Below the pieces are notes generated by a model that had not been told where the DNA came from, did no database searches, and was given only the letters and a program-made list of their open reading frames with translations. A stretch of 5,404 nt of DNA. Origin: a bacterium (GTDB taxonomy: Bacteria; Patescibacteriota; Minisyncoccia; UBA6257; GWB1-50-10). The translations under genes were made by a program, and so were the position numbers. Where the stretch lies: assembly GCA_021825465.1 (NCBI GenBank), contig JAKAGX010000036.1:1-5404 (forward strand). The letters are read 5' to 3'. Position 1 is the stretch's first letter. Each line of letters opens with the position of its first letter. Shown here one piece after another: positions 1-5,404 of this stretch.

Positions 1-551
1 CCGATCTCATTGAAACCAAAAACACCTTTCAGGACGTAGGCGGCCGCGATAACCTGAAGGACCTCGACATTTCCGTCATCGGGGTCTATTCCTATGCAAC
101 GGATGAATACCGTGCATTCGAAGAATCGGAGTTCGATGGCCTTGGGAAAATGCTGCAAAGGACGCAGCTCATCGTGACATTCGCCGGCAAGCGTTTCGAT
201 CTGCCGGTTATGGAAAAGTATTTCAATTTCGACATCCAATCCATCCGGCATTACGATATTTTGGAAGAAATAGAAGAAGAATACGGCCGACGCATCGGTC
301 TTGGCGTTCTCGCCGAAGCGAACATCGGCGCCGGAAAAACCGGCCACGGCCTCGAGGCGGCCGAGCTCTACGCGCGGGGCGAGATAGAAAAACTTAAAAG
401 CTACTGCTTAAATGATGTAAAATTAACCAAGGAGCTCTACGAACTCATCAAAAGCCAAGGATACGTATGGGTGCCCCAGCGGAATTCGAACGAGATGGTG
501 AAAGTCGCTCTGTCTCCCGCGGAAGAGTCGAGTCAAAATCAACTCATTTAA
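1..551 (+). CDS. DEDD-family 3'-5' exonuclease (RNase H-like fold), 5' end cut off
   Basis: The frame is open from base 3 (182 visible codons, stop TAA 549-551). The start lies outside, probably only a few codons upstream, because the first visible residues (DLIETKNTF) already look like exonuclease motif I. An internal ATG at 150 would remove motif I and is not the true start. Motif II is TFAGKRFD (visible residues 59-66) and motif III is YCLND (134-138); the Y-x3-D spacing marks the DEDDy subtype. A conserved-looking GHGL lies at 114-117. Such enzymes use two metal ions to remove nucleotides from 3' ends of DNA or RNA. The size matches stand-alone YprB-like/RNase_H_2 domain proteins. The nucleic-acid substrate cannot be told from sequence. 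The C-terminal tail (about 155-182) is polar and probably disordered. The next gene starts 8 bases after the stop, suggesting co-transcription. Oddity: Asp and Glu of motif I are separated by two residues instead of one. Confidence 0.8.
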   Translation, partial: DLIETKNTFQDVGGRDNLKDLDISVIGVYSYATDEYRAFEESEFDGLGKMLQRTQLIVTFAGKRFDLPVMEKYFNFDIQSIRHYDILEEIEEEYGRRIGLGVLAEANIGAGKTGHGLEAAELYARGEIEKLKSYCLNDVKLTKELYELIKSQGYVWVPQRNSNEMVKVALSPAEESSQNQLI

Positions 552-559
552 TTTTTAGA

Positions 560-886
560 ATGTTCAAGTTAAAAAACAATCGGGCGGTGGTCGTAACATT
601 CGCGGTCCTTATGGTTCTCTCGGTCGTCGCGATCTATGTTCCCCTCCTCTTTCCCCCTCAAAACCAAGTCCCGGCAGAGCAGCCGGTCGACGTGAGTGGT
701 CTTGCGGTACCGACGACAACGGCTGGCGGAGCGTCGACGTCCTCAGCCACGACAACCGCCACTACAACGCCGAACGAAAAGGTTACCACCCCTTCGACGT
801 CAACAAAAAATTTGCCGTCAAGTTTGCAAAACTTGCAGAGCGACGAAAACGCGTTGAATCAGATACAAAACAGTTTGAATAAATAA
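560..886 (+). CDS. small single-pass membrane protein with Thr/Ser-rich stalk, function unknown
   Basis: I do not recognise this 108-residue protein. A short basic N-terminus (MFKLKNNR) is followed by one hydrophobic segment at residues 9-31, then a Pro/Gln stretch. Residues 52-82 are almost entirely Thr, Ser, Ala, Gly and Pro, and the polar C-terminus at 85-108 (NLPSSLQNLQSDENALNQIQ) could form a short amphipathic helix. The basic-then-hydrophobic N-terminus predicts a cytoplasmic N-terminus and an exported tail; with no lipobox or clear cleavage site it is more likely an anchor than a cleaved signal peptide. The frame is open upstream to an ATG at 467, but that start would overlap the exonuclease by 85 bases and put charged sequence before the anchor, so ATG 560 is preferred. 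No Shine-Dalgarno motif precedes it. The stop TAA (884-886) shares one base with the glyA ATG (TAATG), so translation of the two is probably coupled. Confidence 0.65.
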   Translation: MFKLKNNRAVVVTFAVLMVLSVVAIYVPLLFPPQNQVPAEQPVDVSGLAVPTTTAGGASTSSATTTATTTPNEKVTTPSTSTKNLPSSLQNLQSDENALNQIQNSLNK

Positions 887-2109
887 TGAAGGACAAGGAA
901 ATAGAAAAATTAATACGGGAGGAAGCAGCAAGGGAAAGGAAGGTCGTCAATTTGATCGCCTCGGAGAATTTTGTCTCGAATGATGTTTTGGAAGCGCTCG
1001 GTTCCGTTTTCACCAATAAATATGCCGAAGGGTATCCCGGCGGCCGGTATTACGGCGGCACCGTCGTCGCGGACAAGCTGGAAAACACGGTACGAAAGCG
1101 CGCATTGAAGCTTTTTCACCTCTCGCCCAACGAGTGGTCGGTGAATGTCCAGCCATATTCGGGATCGCCCGCGAATCTCGCGATTTATCTCGCCCTCGTC
1201 CCGCCGGGAGAAAAGATCATGGGAATGAGTCTCGCTATGGGCGGCCACCTTACGCACGGGCAAAGAGTGAGCGTGACGGGAAAACTGTGGAATCAAATTC
1301 CGTACGGCGTTTCTCAAAGAACGGAAACGTTGGATTACGCGGAGATCGCAACGATCGCAAAAAGGGAAAAACCGGCGATCATCGTTACGGGATACACTGC
1401 ATATCCCCGGGTCATCGATTTCGGCAAGTTCAGAAAAATAGCCGACAGCGTGGGAGCCGTCCTTATGGTTGATATGTCCCATTTTGCGGGGCTCGTCGCA
1501 GGGGGAGCATATCCGACGCCTTTCAAGTATGCCGACGTCGTCATGGCGACAACGCACAAGACGCTCCGCGGGCCGCGCGGTGCCATGATATTTTCACGGA
1601 AAATCCAAATTGCAAATTTCAAATTCCAAACAAATTCAAAATCCAAAATTAAAAATTCAAAAATTACGATAGCTGAGGCAATTGACCGCGCGGTTTTCCC
1701 CGGCCTTCAAGGAGGTCCTCATTTGAACGCCATAGCGGCCATCGGCGTCGCTCTCCGGGAGGATGCAAAGCCGGAGTTCAAGAAATATGCGAAGCAGATC
1801 ATAAAAAATGCGAAGATGCTCGCTCGTGAATTGAAAAGACTCGGTTGGCGGATCGTTTCCGGCGGCACCGATACTCATCTCATGCTCGTCGATACGATGT
1901 CCCGCGGCATCGGCGGCAAGGAAGCGGCGGAAAAACTCGAACGCGCGGGGATCATCGTGAACAAGAACACGATCCCCTATGATATGCGAAAACCGACGGA
2001 TCCTTCCGGGATTCGGATCGGCACGCCCGCCGCAACGACTCGCGGCATGAAGGAGAAGGATATGAAAAGGCTTGCGGCGAAGATCGACAAGATTTTAAGG
2101 GGCAAATAG
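886..2109 (+). CDS. glyA: Serine hydroxymethyltransferase (PLP-dependent), with an in-frame AT-rich insertion
   Basis: The enzyme interconverts serine + THF and glycine + 5,10-methylene-THF in the cytoplasm. Family signatures are in order: NLIASENFVS at 22-31, NKYAEGYPGGRYYGG at 44-58, QPYSGSPAN at 89-97, GGHLTHG at 119-125, VDMSHFAGLVAGG at 195-207 (Asp196 pairs with the PLP ring nitrogen, His199 stacks on it), the PLP-lysine motif ATTHKTLRGPRG at 221-232 with Lys225, VFPGLQGGPH near 270-279, SGGTDTHL, and SGIRIGTPA with Arg377 matching the substrate-carboxylate arginine. The 407 residues are close to the usual ~415. Between GAMIF and IDRAVFPG there are 29 residues where E. coli GlyA has about 11. 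The extra part, K239-I260, is encoded by the AT-rich repeat at 1600-1666 and is rich in Lys, Asn, Ser, Ile and Gln. All catalytic residues are intact, so the enzyme is probably active. The start overlaps the upstream stop by one base, has no Shine-Dalgarno motif and leads directly into the conserved N-terminus. Confidence 0.97.
   Translation: MKDKEIEKLIREEAARERKVVNLIASENFVSNDVLEALGSVFTNKYAEGYPGGRYYGGTVVADKLENTVRKRALKLFHLSPNEWSVNVQPYSGSPANLAIYLALVPPGEKIMGMSLAMGGHLTHGQRVSVTGKLWNQIPYGVSQRTETLDYAEIATIAKREKPAIIVTGYTAYPRVIDFGKFRKIADSVGAVLMVDMSHFAGLVAGGAYPTPFKYADVVMATTHKTLRGPRGAMIFSRKIQIANFKFQTNSKSKIKNSKITIAEAIDRAVFPGLQGGPHLNAIAAIGVALREDAKPEFKKYAKQIIKNAKMLARELKRLGWRIVSGGTDTHLMLVDTMSRGIGGKEAAEKLERAGIIVNKNTIPYDMRKPTDPSGIRIGTPAATTRGMKEKDMKRLAAKIDKILRGK
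1600..1666 (+). repeat. AT-rich imperfect short-repeat element inserted in frame in glyA
   Basis: This 67-base stretch holds 12 G/C bases (18%), only one of them G, inside GC-rich coding sequence. It is built of degenerate units around AAATTC(C)AAA. AAAATCCAAA occurs at 1600-1609 and 1638-1647, CAAATTC at 1620-1626 and 1631-1637, AAATTC again at 1653-1658, and AAAAATT at 1651-1657 and 1659-1665. Bases 1600-1665 equal 22 codons and keep the glyA frame. The +1 frame is also open throughout, and the third + frame stops only at 1650. No second copy is seen in this window. Low-complexity repeats of this flavour are known mostly from intergenic DNA of various bacteria; that it came by insertion here is inferred from the extra residues compared with other SHMTs. 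Confidence 0.75.
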
Positions 2110-2137
2110 ATATCGCGGACACCAACGGATATACCAA
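2110..2137. other. short glyA-folD spacer
   Basis: This 28-base gap between the glyA TAG and the folD ATG holds no promoter-like pair, no hairpin and no Shine-Dalgarno motif. The two genes are most simply read as one transcript. Confidence 0.6.
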
Positions 2138-2947
2138 ATGATCATCGAAGGCAAAAAAATAGCCGAGGAAATTCTTGGCGGATTGAAGAAGGAGGTGAAG
2201 CCTCAAAGGTTTTTGGCGGGGATCCTTATCGGAGATGATCCGGCGTCGTTGAGTTTTTTGGAACAAAAAAAGAGGGTCGCCGAAGAGCTTGGGGTCGATT
2301 TCAGGATCTATAAGCTCGCCGCCGATCTCGGGAACGATGGCTTACGCGAAGAAGTGAGGAAGATCGCCGAGCATAAAACGTGCGGCGGTGCGCTCGTCGA
2401 ACTTCCCCTCCCCGATCCTTTGAATCGGCATTACATTTTAAACGCCATACCCCGCGAGAAGGACGTCGATGTTTTGAGCGAGCGTGCGCTCGGTGCTTTT
2501 TACGTGAACCGGAACCCCGTGCTGCCGCCCGTTGCGGAAACGACGCTTGAGATCTTGAAGAGGGTCGGCTTTGAGTTGAAGGGAAAGAACGTCGGCGTCG
2601 TGGGAACGGGATTTTTGATCGGCCGGCCGATCGTTGCATGGTTCATGAACAGGGTCGGGGAAATTTACGTTGTCCACAGAGGCAGCGACTTTTCGATTTT
2701 AAAGAAGGCCGACCTCGTGATTTTGGGGGCCGGAGAGCCTGCGCTCATCAAGCCCTCCTTTTTGAAGGATGGGGCCGGGGTGATCGATTTTGGATACGGG
2801 AAAATCGACGGCAAGGTGACCGGCGATCTCGATGCTTCCGAATCGGTCTCCCATCTGGCCTTTTATACGCCTGTCCCAGGCGGCGCAGGGCCGATCTTGA
2901 TCGCGAAACTCTTCGAAAATTTCTATAAACTGAACCCTCAATCCTAA
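2138..2947 (+). CDS. folD: Bifunctional methylene-THF dehydrogenase / methenyl-THF cyclohydrolase, divergent
   Basis: FolD oxidises 5,10-methylene-THF with NAD(P)+ and hydrolyses the methenyl product to 10-formyl-THF, using the product of the adjacent glyA. The N-terminal catalytic domain is at about 1-118 and the Rossmann domain at about 119-260. The visible signatures are: the GKKIAEEI start; catalytic Lys44 in SFLEQKKR; LPLP at 89-92; KDVD at 108-111 (Asp matching the folate-contacting Asp); the dinucleotide loop GTGFLIGRP at 156-164; HR at 180-181; and TPVPGGAGP at 244-252. Length is 269, shorter than E. coli FolD (288), mainly by a trimmed N-terminus and C-terminus. Unusual positions: Phe40 replaces the conserved Tyr of the Tyr-x3-Lys motif, Glu88 replaces the Gln of QLPLP, Val112 replaces the Gly of KDVDG, and the usual P-C-T-P loop reads PPVAETT (130-136). 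The lysine is kept, so catalysis is plausible, but the balance of the two activities may differ. ATG 2138 is the only start that fits the N-terminal motif. Confidence 0.94.
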   Translation: MIIEGKKIAEEILGGLKKEVKPQRFLAGILIGDDPASLSFLEQKKRVAEELGVDFRIYKLAADLGNDGLREEVRKIAEHKTCGGALVELPLPDPLNRHYILNAIPREKDVDVLSERALGAFYVNRNPVLPPVAETTLEILKRVGFELKGKNVGVVGTGFLIGRPIVAWFMNRVGEIYVVHRGSDFSILKKADLVILGAGEPALIKPSFLKDGAGVIDFGYGKIDGKVTGDLDASESVSHLAFYTPVPGGAGPILIAKLFENFYKLNPQS

Positions 2948-2978
2948 ACCCGAGACCCTTCGCGTCCGTTCCTTTGCC
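2948..2978. other. convergent intergenic gap between folD and recA
   Basis: These 31 bases separate the folD TAA from the recA TAG on the opposite strand. The + strand is C-rich and G-poor here (14 C, 6 G), and the pyrimidine bias continues into the recA 3' end. No stable stem followed by a T-run is visible on either strand, so no intrinsic terminator can be called. Termination by another route or overlapping 3' ends is possible, but the sequence does not show which. Confidence 0.6.
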
Positions 2979-4013
2979 CTATTCCCCTTCCGTCTCGTTC
3001 AGCGCTCCTTTCTTTGCAATGGCTTGAAGCGTTGCTTTTTCGATCGTGTTCAAAAGTTTTTTATCCTCCTTGAGTTTCTCGCGGATATTATCGAAGCCGT
3101 TCCCGAGTTTTTCCCCTCCAAATGCATAGCTTGCGCCGTTCTTTGAGACCACGCCGTATTTTACGGCCGTATTCAAAACATCGGCTTCGTAGGAGATGCC
3201 TTCGCCGAACAAGATATCGAATTCAGCGACCTTGAAGGGCGGCGCCACTTTGTTTTTGACTACCTTCGCTTTCACCCGATTGCCGATTGATTCATCCCCC
3301 TTTTTGATCTGAGCGATGCGCCGGATGTCGATGCGGACCGAAGCATAAAATTTCAAGGCTAATCCGCCGGGTGTCGTTTCAGGATTCCCGAACATGATGC
3401 CGATCTTCATCCTGGTTTGATTGATGAAAACGACGATCGTCCCGGATCGCGCGGCAACGGCGGTTATTTTCCGGAGGGCTTGGGACATCAAGCGCGCTTG
3501 AAGGCCGATTTGCTGCTGGCCCATTTCCCCTTCTATTTCCGCGCGAGGCGTAAGGGCCGCGACCGAATCGATGACAACGATGTCGATGATCCCCGATCGA
3601 ACCAAGCTTTCCATGATATTCAAAGCCTCTTCGCCGCTGTCCGGCTGAGAGATGATCAAGTCTTTTACTTTCACGCCGATGTGAGCCGCATATTCGGGGT
3701 CGAGGGCATGTTCGGCATCGATATAGGCCGCCTTCCCCCCTTTCTTTTGGGCTTCCGCCACTGCATGGAGCGCCAAAGTCGTCTTTCCCGAGCTTTCCGG
3801 TCCGAAAATTTCAACGATCCTTCCTTTGGGAAGGCCGCCGACGCCGAGCGCGATGTCGAGCGAGAACGATCCGGATGGAATGACGTCCACGTTCGTTTTC
3901 TTCATTTCGCCGAGTTTCATGACCGAGCCTTCGCCGAACCGCGATTGGAGCGATTCGAGAAGTGAATCGACGCTTTCCGTTTTTTCTTCCTTTGTTTTTT
4001 TGGTCTGTGCCAT
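2979..4013 (-). CDS. recA: Recombinase RecA
   Basis: RecA forms an ATP-dependent filament on single-stranded DNA, carries out homologous pairing and strand exchange, and in many bacteria triggers LexA self-cleavage. The 344-residue protein is full length. An N-terminal helix with a Lys-rich leader (1-12) is followed by Walker A GPESSGKTT (71-79), DNA loop-proximal YIDAEHALDP (97-106) with catalytic Glu101, Walker B VVIDSVAALTP (146-156, Asp149), loop L1 around 160-171, INQTRMKIG (197-205), loop L2 with FGNPETTPGG (208-217), the interface Phe222 in ALKFYASVR, and KAKVVKNKVAPPF (248-260). The C-terminal acidic tail is short (ETEGE). L1 carries QQQ where E. coli has DSH. The ATG is 4 bases after the stop of the HTH membrane gene, so recA is the distal gene of the ftsK operon. 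No SOS-type box or Shine-Dalgarno motif is seen just upstream. Confidence 0.98.
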   Translation of the reverse strand: MAQTKKTKEEKTESVDSLLESLQSRFGEGSVMKLGEMKKTNVDVIPSGSFSLDIALGVGGLPKGRIVEIFGPESSGKTTLALHAVAEAQKKGGKAAYIDAEHALDPEYAAHIGVKVKDLIISQPDSGEEALNIMESLVRSGIIDIVVIDSVAALTPRAEIEGEMGQQQIGLQARLMSQALRKITAVAARSGTIVVFINQTRMKIGIMFGNPETTPGGLALKFYASVRIDIRRIAQIKKGDESIGNRVKAKVVKNKVAPPFKVAEFDILFGEGISYEADVLNTAVKYGVVSKNGASYAFGGEKLGNGFDNIREKLKEDKKLLNTIEKATLQAIAKKGALNETEGE

Positions 4014-4017
4014 ATTT

Positions 4018-4728
4018 TTATTGATTGGTCGACGTAGCGGCTGGATGGGTCAATGTCGAAGTCGAAAATGTTTCAGACGAGCTTCCCTCGAACTGAAAAT
4101 AAACCTGTTTGGTCGTCGAGTACGTCTTTCCGAGGATTTTTGCGGCCTCGAATTTAAAGGTGTTGAAACCGGGGTTCAAGACGACGGCCTTTTGGAAATC
4201 GCCGTTTTTATCGACGGTAAGGCCCTCCCCGTTCATCGAGAGCGTATCTCCATTCTTCAATATCCCCTGGATGGTAAAATTCTGATCTTTGGTCACGGTG
4301 ATGTCGCCGGGCATATCGGTGAATGAGATAAGAGGGGTTCCCACAATGCTCGGGAGGCGGAAAGCGGCGTAGATCAAGATCAAAACTACTCCTATTATAA
4401 CACCCGCGATTTTCTTATTCACTTTCGGTATTGCGAAGCGGTTCGGCGGCAGAATATCTTCCGCGCCCGATTTCCTGATCTCGTCTTCCGTGCTTAAATA
4501 TTCCTTCCAGACCTTTTCGCCGTCGAGGTTCAGGGCGCTGCTGATCTTCAAGAGATAGCCGTGGACATAGGGTGCGGCCGGAAGTTTGTCGAATTTTTCG
4601 TTGATAAGAAGGCCGATCACGTTTTCGGGAACGCCGGTCGCCTGCGACAGCTTTTCAACCGAGGTCGACTTCACTTTGATCGCCTCGATGAGAATGCTCG
4701 AAAAATTTTTCCGTTCTTCCTCATTCAT
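4018..4728 (-). CDS. RodZ-like HTH membrane protein with extracellular Ig-like domain
   Basis: The 236-residue protein has three parts. Residues about 8-80 are an Xre/RodZ-type helix-turn-helix domain: VEKLSQATGVPENVIGLLI is the HTH core, and PYVHGYLLKISSALNLD matches the tail of the RodZ HTH_25 fold. After a polar linker, residues 107-124 (IAGVIIGVVLILIYAAF) form one membrane span preceded by PKVNKK, giving cytoplasmic HTH and exported C-terminus. Residues about 131-213 are beta-rich with alternating hydrophobics (ITVTKDQNFTIQG, NGEGLTVDKNGDF, VVLNPGFNTFKFEA), typical of an Ig-like/glucodextranase-B-type domain, followed by a Ser/Thr tail. RodZ links MreB to cell-wall growth; whether this protein has an MreB partner is unknown here. 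The start codon lies within the last codons of ftsK (8-base overlap, ATGAATGA), and the stop is 4 bases before recA. DNA binding by the HTH is possible but not shown; in RodZ this domain binds protein. Confidence 0.75.
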   Translation of the reverse strand: MNEEERKNFSSILIEAIKVKSTSVEKLSQATGVPENVIGLLINEKFDKLPAAPYVHGYLLKISSALNLDGEKVWKEYLSTEDEIRKSGAEDILPPNRFAIPKVNKKIAGVIIGVVLILIYAAFRLPSIVGTPLISFTDMPGDITVTKDQNFTIQGILKNGDTLSMNGEGLTVDKNGDFQKAVVLNPGFNTFKFEAAKILGKTYSTTKQVYFQFEGSSSETFSTSTLTHPAATSTNQ

Positions 4729-5404
4729 GGTCGTCGTTCGTATAGAATACTTCCCGGGGCTTTGCGCCGTCGCCGGGGCCGATGACTCCCCGTTCTTCCA
4801 TCATATCAAGGAGGCGCGCCGCGCGGGCATACCCGACTTTGAGGCGCCGTTGGAGAAGCGATGCCGAAGCCTTTCGGGCGGCTTTGACCGTTTCAATGGC
4901 CTCATCGAGAAGTTCGTCGTTGTCATCGTCCCCTCCCAAGGCGTCGAAGTCGAGATTCGGCTGACCGCCTTCCCCTTCTTCTTTCGAGCCGCCGCCGAAA
5001 TCGAGTTCTTCGCCCGACACTTCGTTGTTTTTGGAGATGAAGCTCGAAACGTTCTTGATCTCTTCTTCCGAAACGAAAGCGCCTTGGACGCGGAGCGGCT
5101 TCGAAAGTTCAGCTGAAATGAACAGCGCATCGCCGTGGCCGAGCAATTTTTCTGCGCCCGGCGTGTCGAGGATCGTCCGCGAATCGATCTGGCTCGCGAC
5201 TTGAAGCGCGATGCGCGAGGTGATGTTCGCCTTGATGAGGCCGGTGATGACTTCGACGGACGGCCGTTGCGTCGAAACGATGAGGTGGATGCCGGTCGCG
5301 CGCGCCATCTGTGCCAGGCGGATGATCGATCCCTCCACTTCCCTGCCGTACGAGGTCATAAGGTCGGCCAACTCATCGATCACGATCACGATGTACGGCA
5401 TCGA
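4721..5404 (-). CDS. ftsK: FtsK/SpoIIIE DNA translocase, C-terminal part (start outside the window)
   Basis: FtsK is a septum-anchored hexameric ATPase that pumps double-stranded DNA to clear chromosome ends during division. The 227 visible codons begin just before Walker B (PYIVIVIDELADLM, Asp at visible residue 10). They continue with GREVEGSIIRLAQMARATGI, the STQRPS motif (44-49), ITGLIKANITSRIALQVAS, DSRTILDTPGAEKLLGHGDAL, and the end of the RecA-like motor near residue 112. Residues about 130-162 (4919-5017) are an acidic Gly-rich linker. Residues about 163-218 (4751-4918) are the winged-helix gamma domain (LLQRRLKVGYARAARLLDMMEERGVIGP), which in E. coli and Bacillus reads orientation motifs in the chromosome. 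The protein ends with a short acidic tail. Walker A and the membrane domain lie beyond the right edge. It overlaps the downstream HTH gene by 8 bases. The gamma domain distinguishes it from plasmid or conjugation FtsK-like ATPases. Confidence 0.96.
   Translation of the reverse strand, partial: SMPYIVIVIDELADLMTSYGREVEGSIIRLAQMARATGIHLIVSTQRPSVEVITGLIKANITSRIALQVASQIDSRTILDTPGAEKLLGHGDALFISAELSKPLRVQGAFVSEEEIKNVSSFISKNNEVSGEELDFGGGSKEEGEGGQPNLDFDALGGDDDNDELLDEAIETVKAARKASASLLQRRLKVGYARAARLLDMMEERGVIGPGDGAKPREVFYTNDDHE

Noticed and set aside
467..559. Upstream ATG (467) as the start of the small membrane protein
   Set aside because: It would overlap the exonuclease by 85 bases and add 31 charged residues in front of the membrane anchor; ATG 560 gives a normal short basic N-terminus.
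910..1557. 215-codon open frame on the - strand opposite glyA
   Set aside because: It is fully antisense to a clear GlyA, its translation is rich in Arg, His and Cys without a recognisable domain, and it has no independent start signal; GC-rich coding DNA often gives such shadows.
1709..1725. AAGGAGGT followed by an in-frame TTG inside glyA, a possible internal start
   Set aside because: The bases encode the conserved QGGPH motif of SHMT, and a product starting there would lack the PLP lysine.
2189..2197. AAGGAGGTG inside folD as a ribosome binding site
   Set aside because: It lies in the conserved N-terminal reading frame of FolD and no gene starts just after it.
2951..2997. CGAGAC / GTCTCG inverted repeat around the folD-recA junction as a terminator
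   Set aside because: Only a 6-base stem with a 35-base loop and no T-run on either side; not a credible intrinsic terminator.
3417..3965. 182-codon open frame on the + strand opposite recA
   Set aside because: Antisense shadow of RecA; Arg/Phe/Asp-rich translation with no domain or start signal.
4394..4399. Perfect TATAAT on the - strand, possible internal promoter for recA
   Set aside because: It encodes part of the membrane span of the HTH protein, and the hexamer 17 bases upstream (GTGAAT) matches only 3 of 6 -35 positions, so chance is the simpler explanation.
4721..4723. Possible recoding of TGA as Gly, as in some CPR lineages
   Set aside because: TGA ends ftsK right after the gamma domain and tail, at a point overlapping the next start, and no gene contains in-frame TGA.

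Overview
The window looks like a compact piece of a bacterial chromosome, most likely from the Candidate Phyla Radiation (Patescibacteria, Parcubacteria-like). This placement is an inference. It rests on the tight packing (gaps of 4 to 31 bases, or overlaps), a short and divergent FolD, a membrane-anchored HTH protein with an extracellular Ig-like domain next to FtsK and RecA, and no Shine-Dalgarno motif at any visible start. TGA is used as an ordinary stop (end of ftsK) and no frame needs TGA to be read through, so the code looks standard rather than the TGA=Gly code of Gracilibacteria/SR1. No rRNA, tRNA, CRISPR array, transposase or phage gene is visible.

Layout. The left half (1-2947) is read on the + strand: the 3' part of a DEDD-type 3'-5' exonuclease, a 108-residue single-pass membrane protein with a Thr/Ser-rich stalk, glyA (serine hydroxymethyltransferase) and folD (methylene-THF dehydrogenase/cyclohydrolase). 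The right half (2979-5404) is read on the - strand in the order ftsK (3' part) > RodZ-like HTH membrane protein > recA. The two groups converge on a 31-base gap at 2948-2978 with no convincing hairpin terminator.

Function. GlyA and FolD are consecutive steps of one-carbon metabolism: serine gives glycine plus 5,10-methylene-THF, which FolD oxidises and hydrolyses toward 10-formyl-THF. FtsK, the membrane HTH protein and RecA form an apparent operon (8-base overlap, then a 4-base gap) that links chromosome translocation at the septum, an envelope-associated protein and recombinational repair.

The most notable signal is inside glyA. Positions 1600-1666 are an 18% GC, C-rich/G-poor run of imperfect AAATTC(C)AAA-type repeats in otherwise GC-rich coding DNA. 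It is in frame and adds roughly 18-21 residues to the enzyme just after the PLP-lysine segment. It resembles an intergenic-type repeat that has invaded a housekeeping gene without breaking it, comparable in principle to the Rickettsia palindromic elements. Smaller oddities are substitutions at normally conserved FolD active-site positions, an apparent one-residue shift in exonuclease motif I, and an acidic Gly-rich linker before the FtsK gamma domain.
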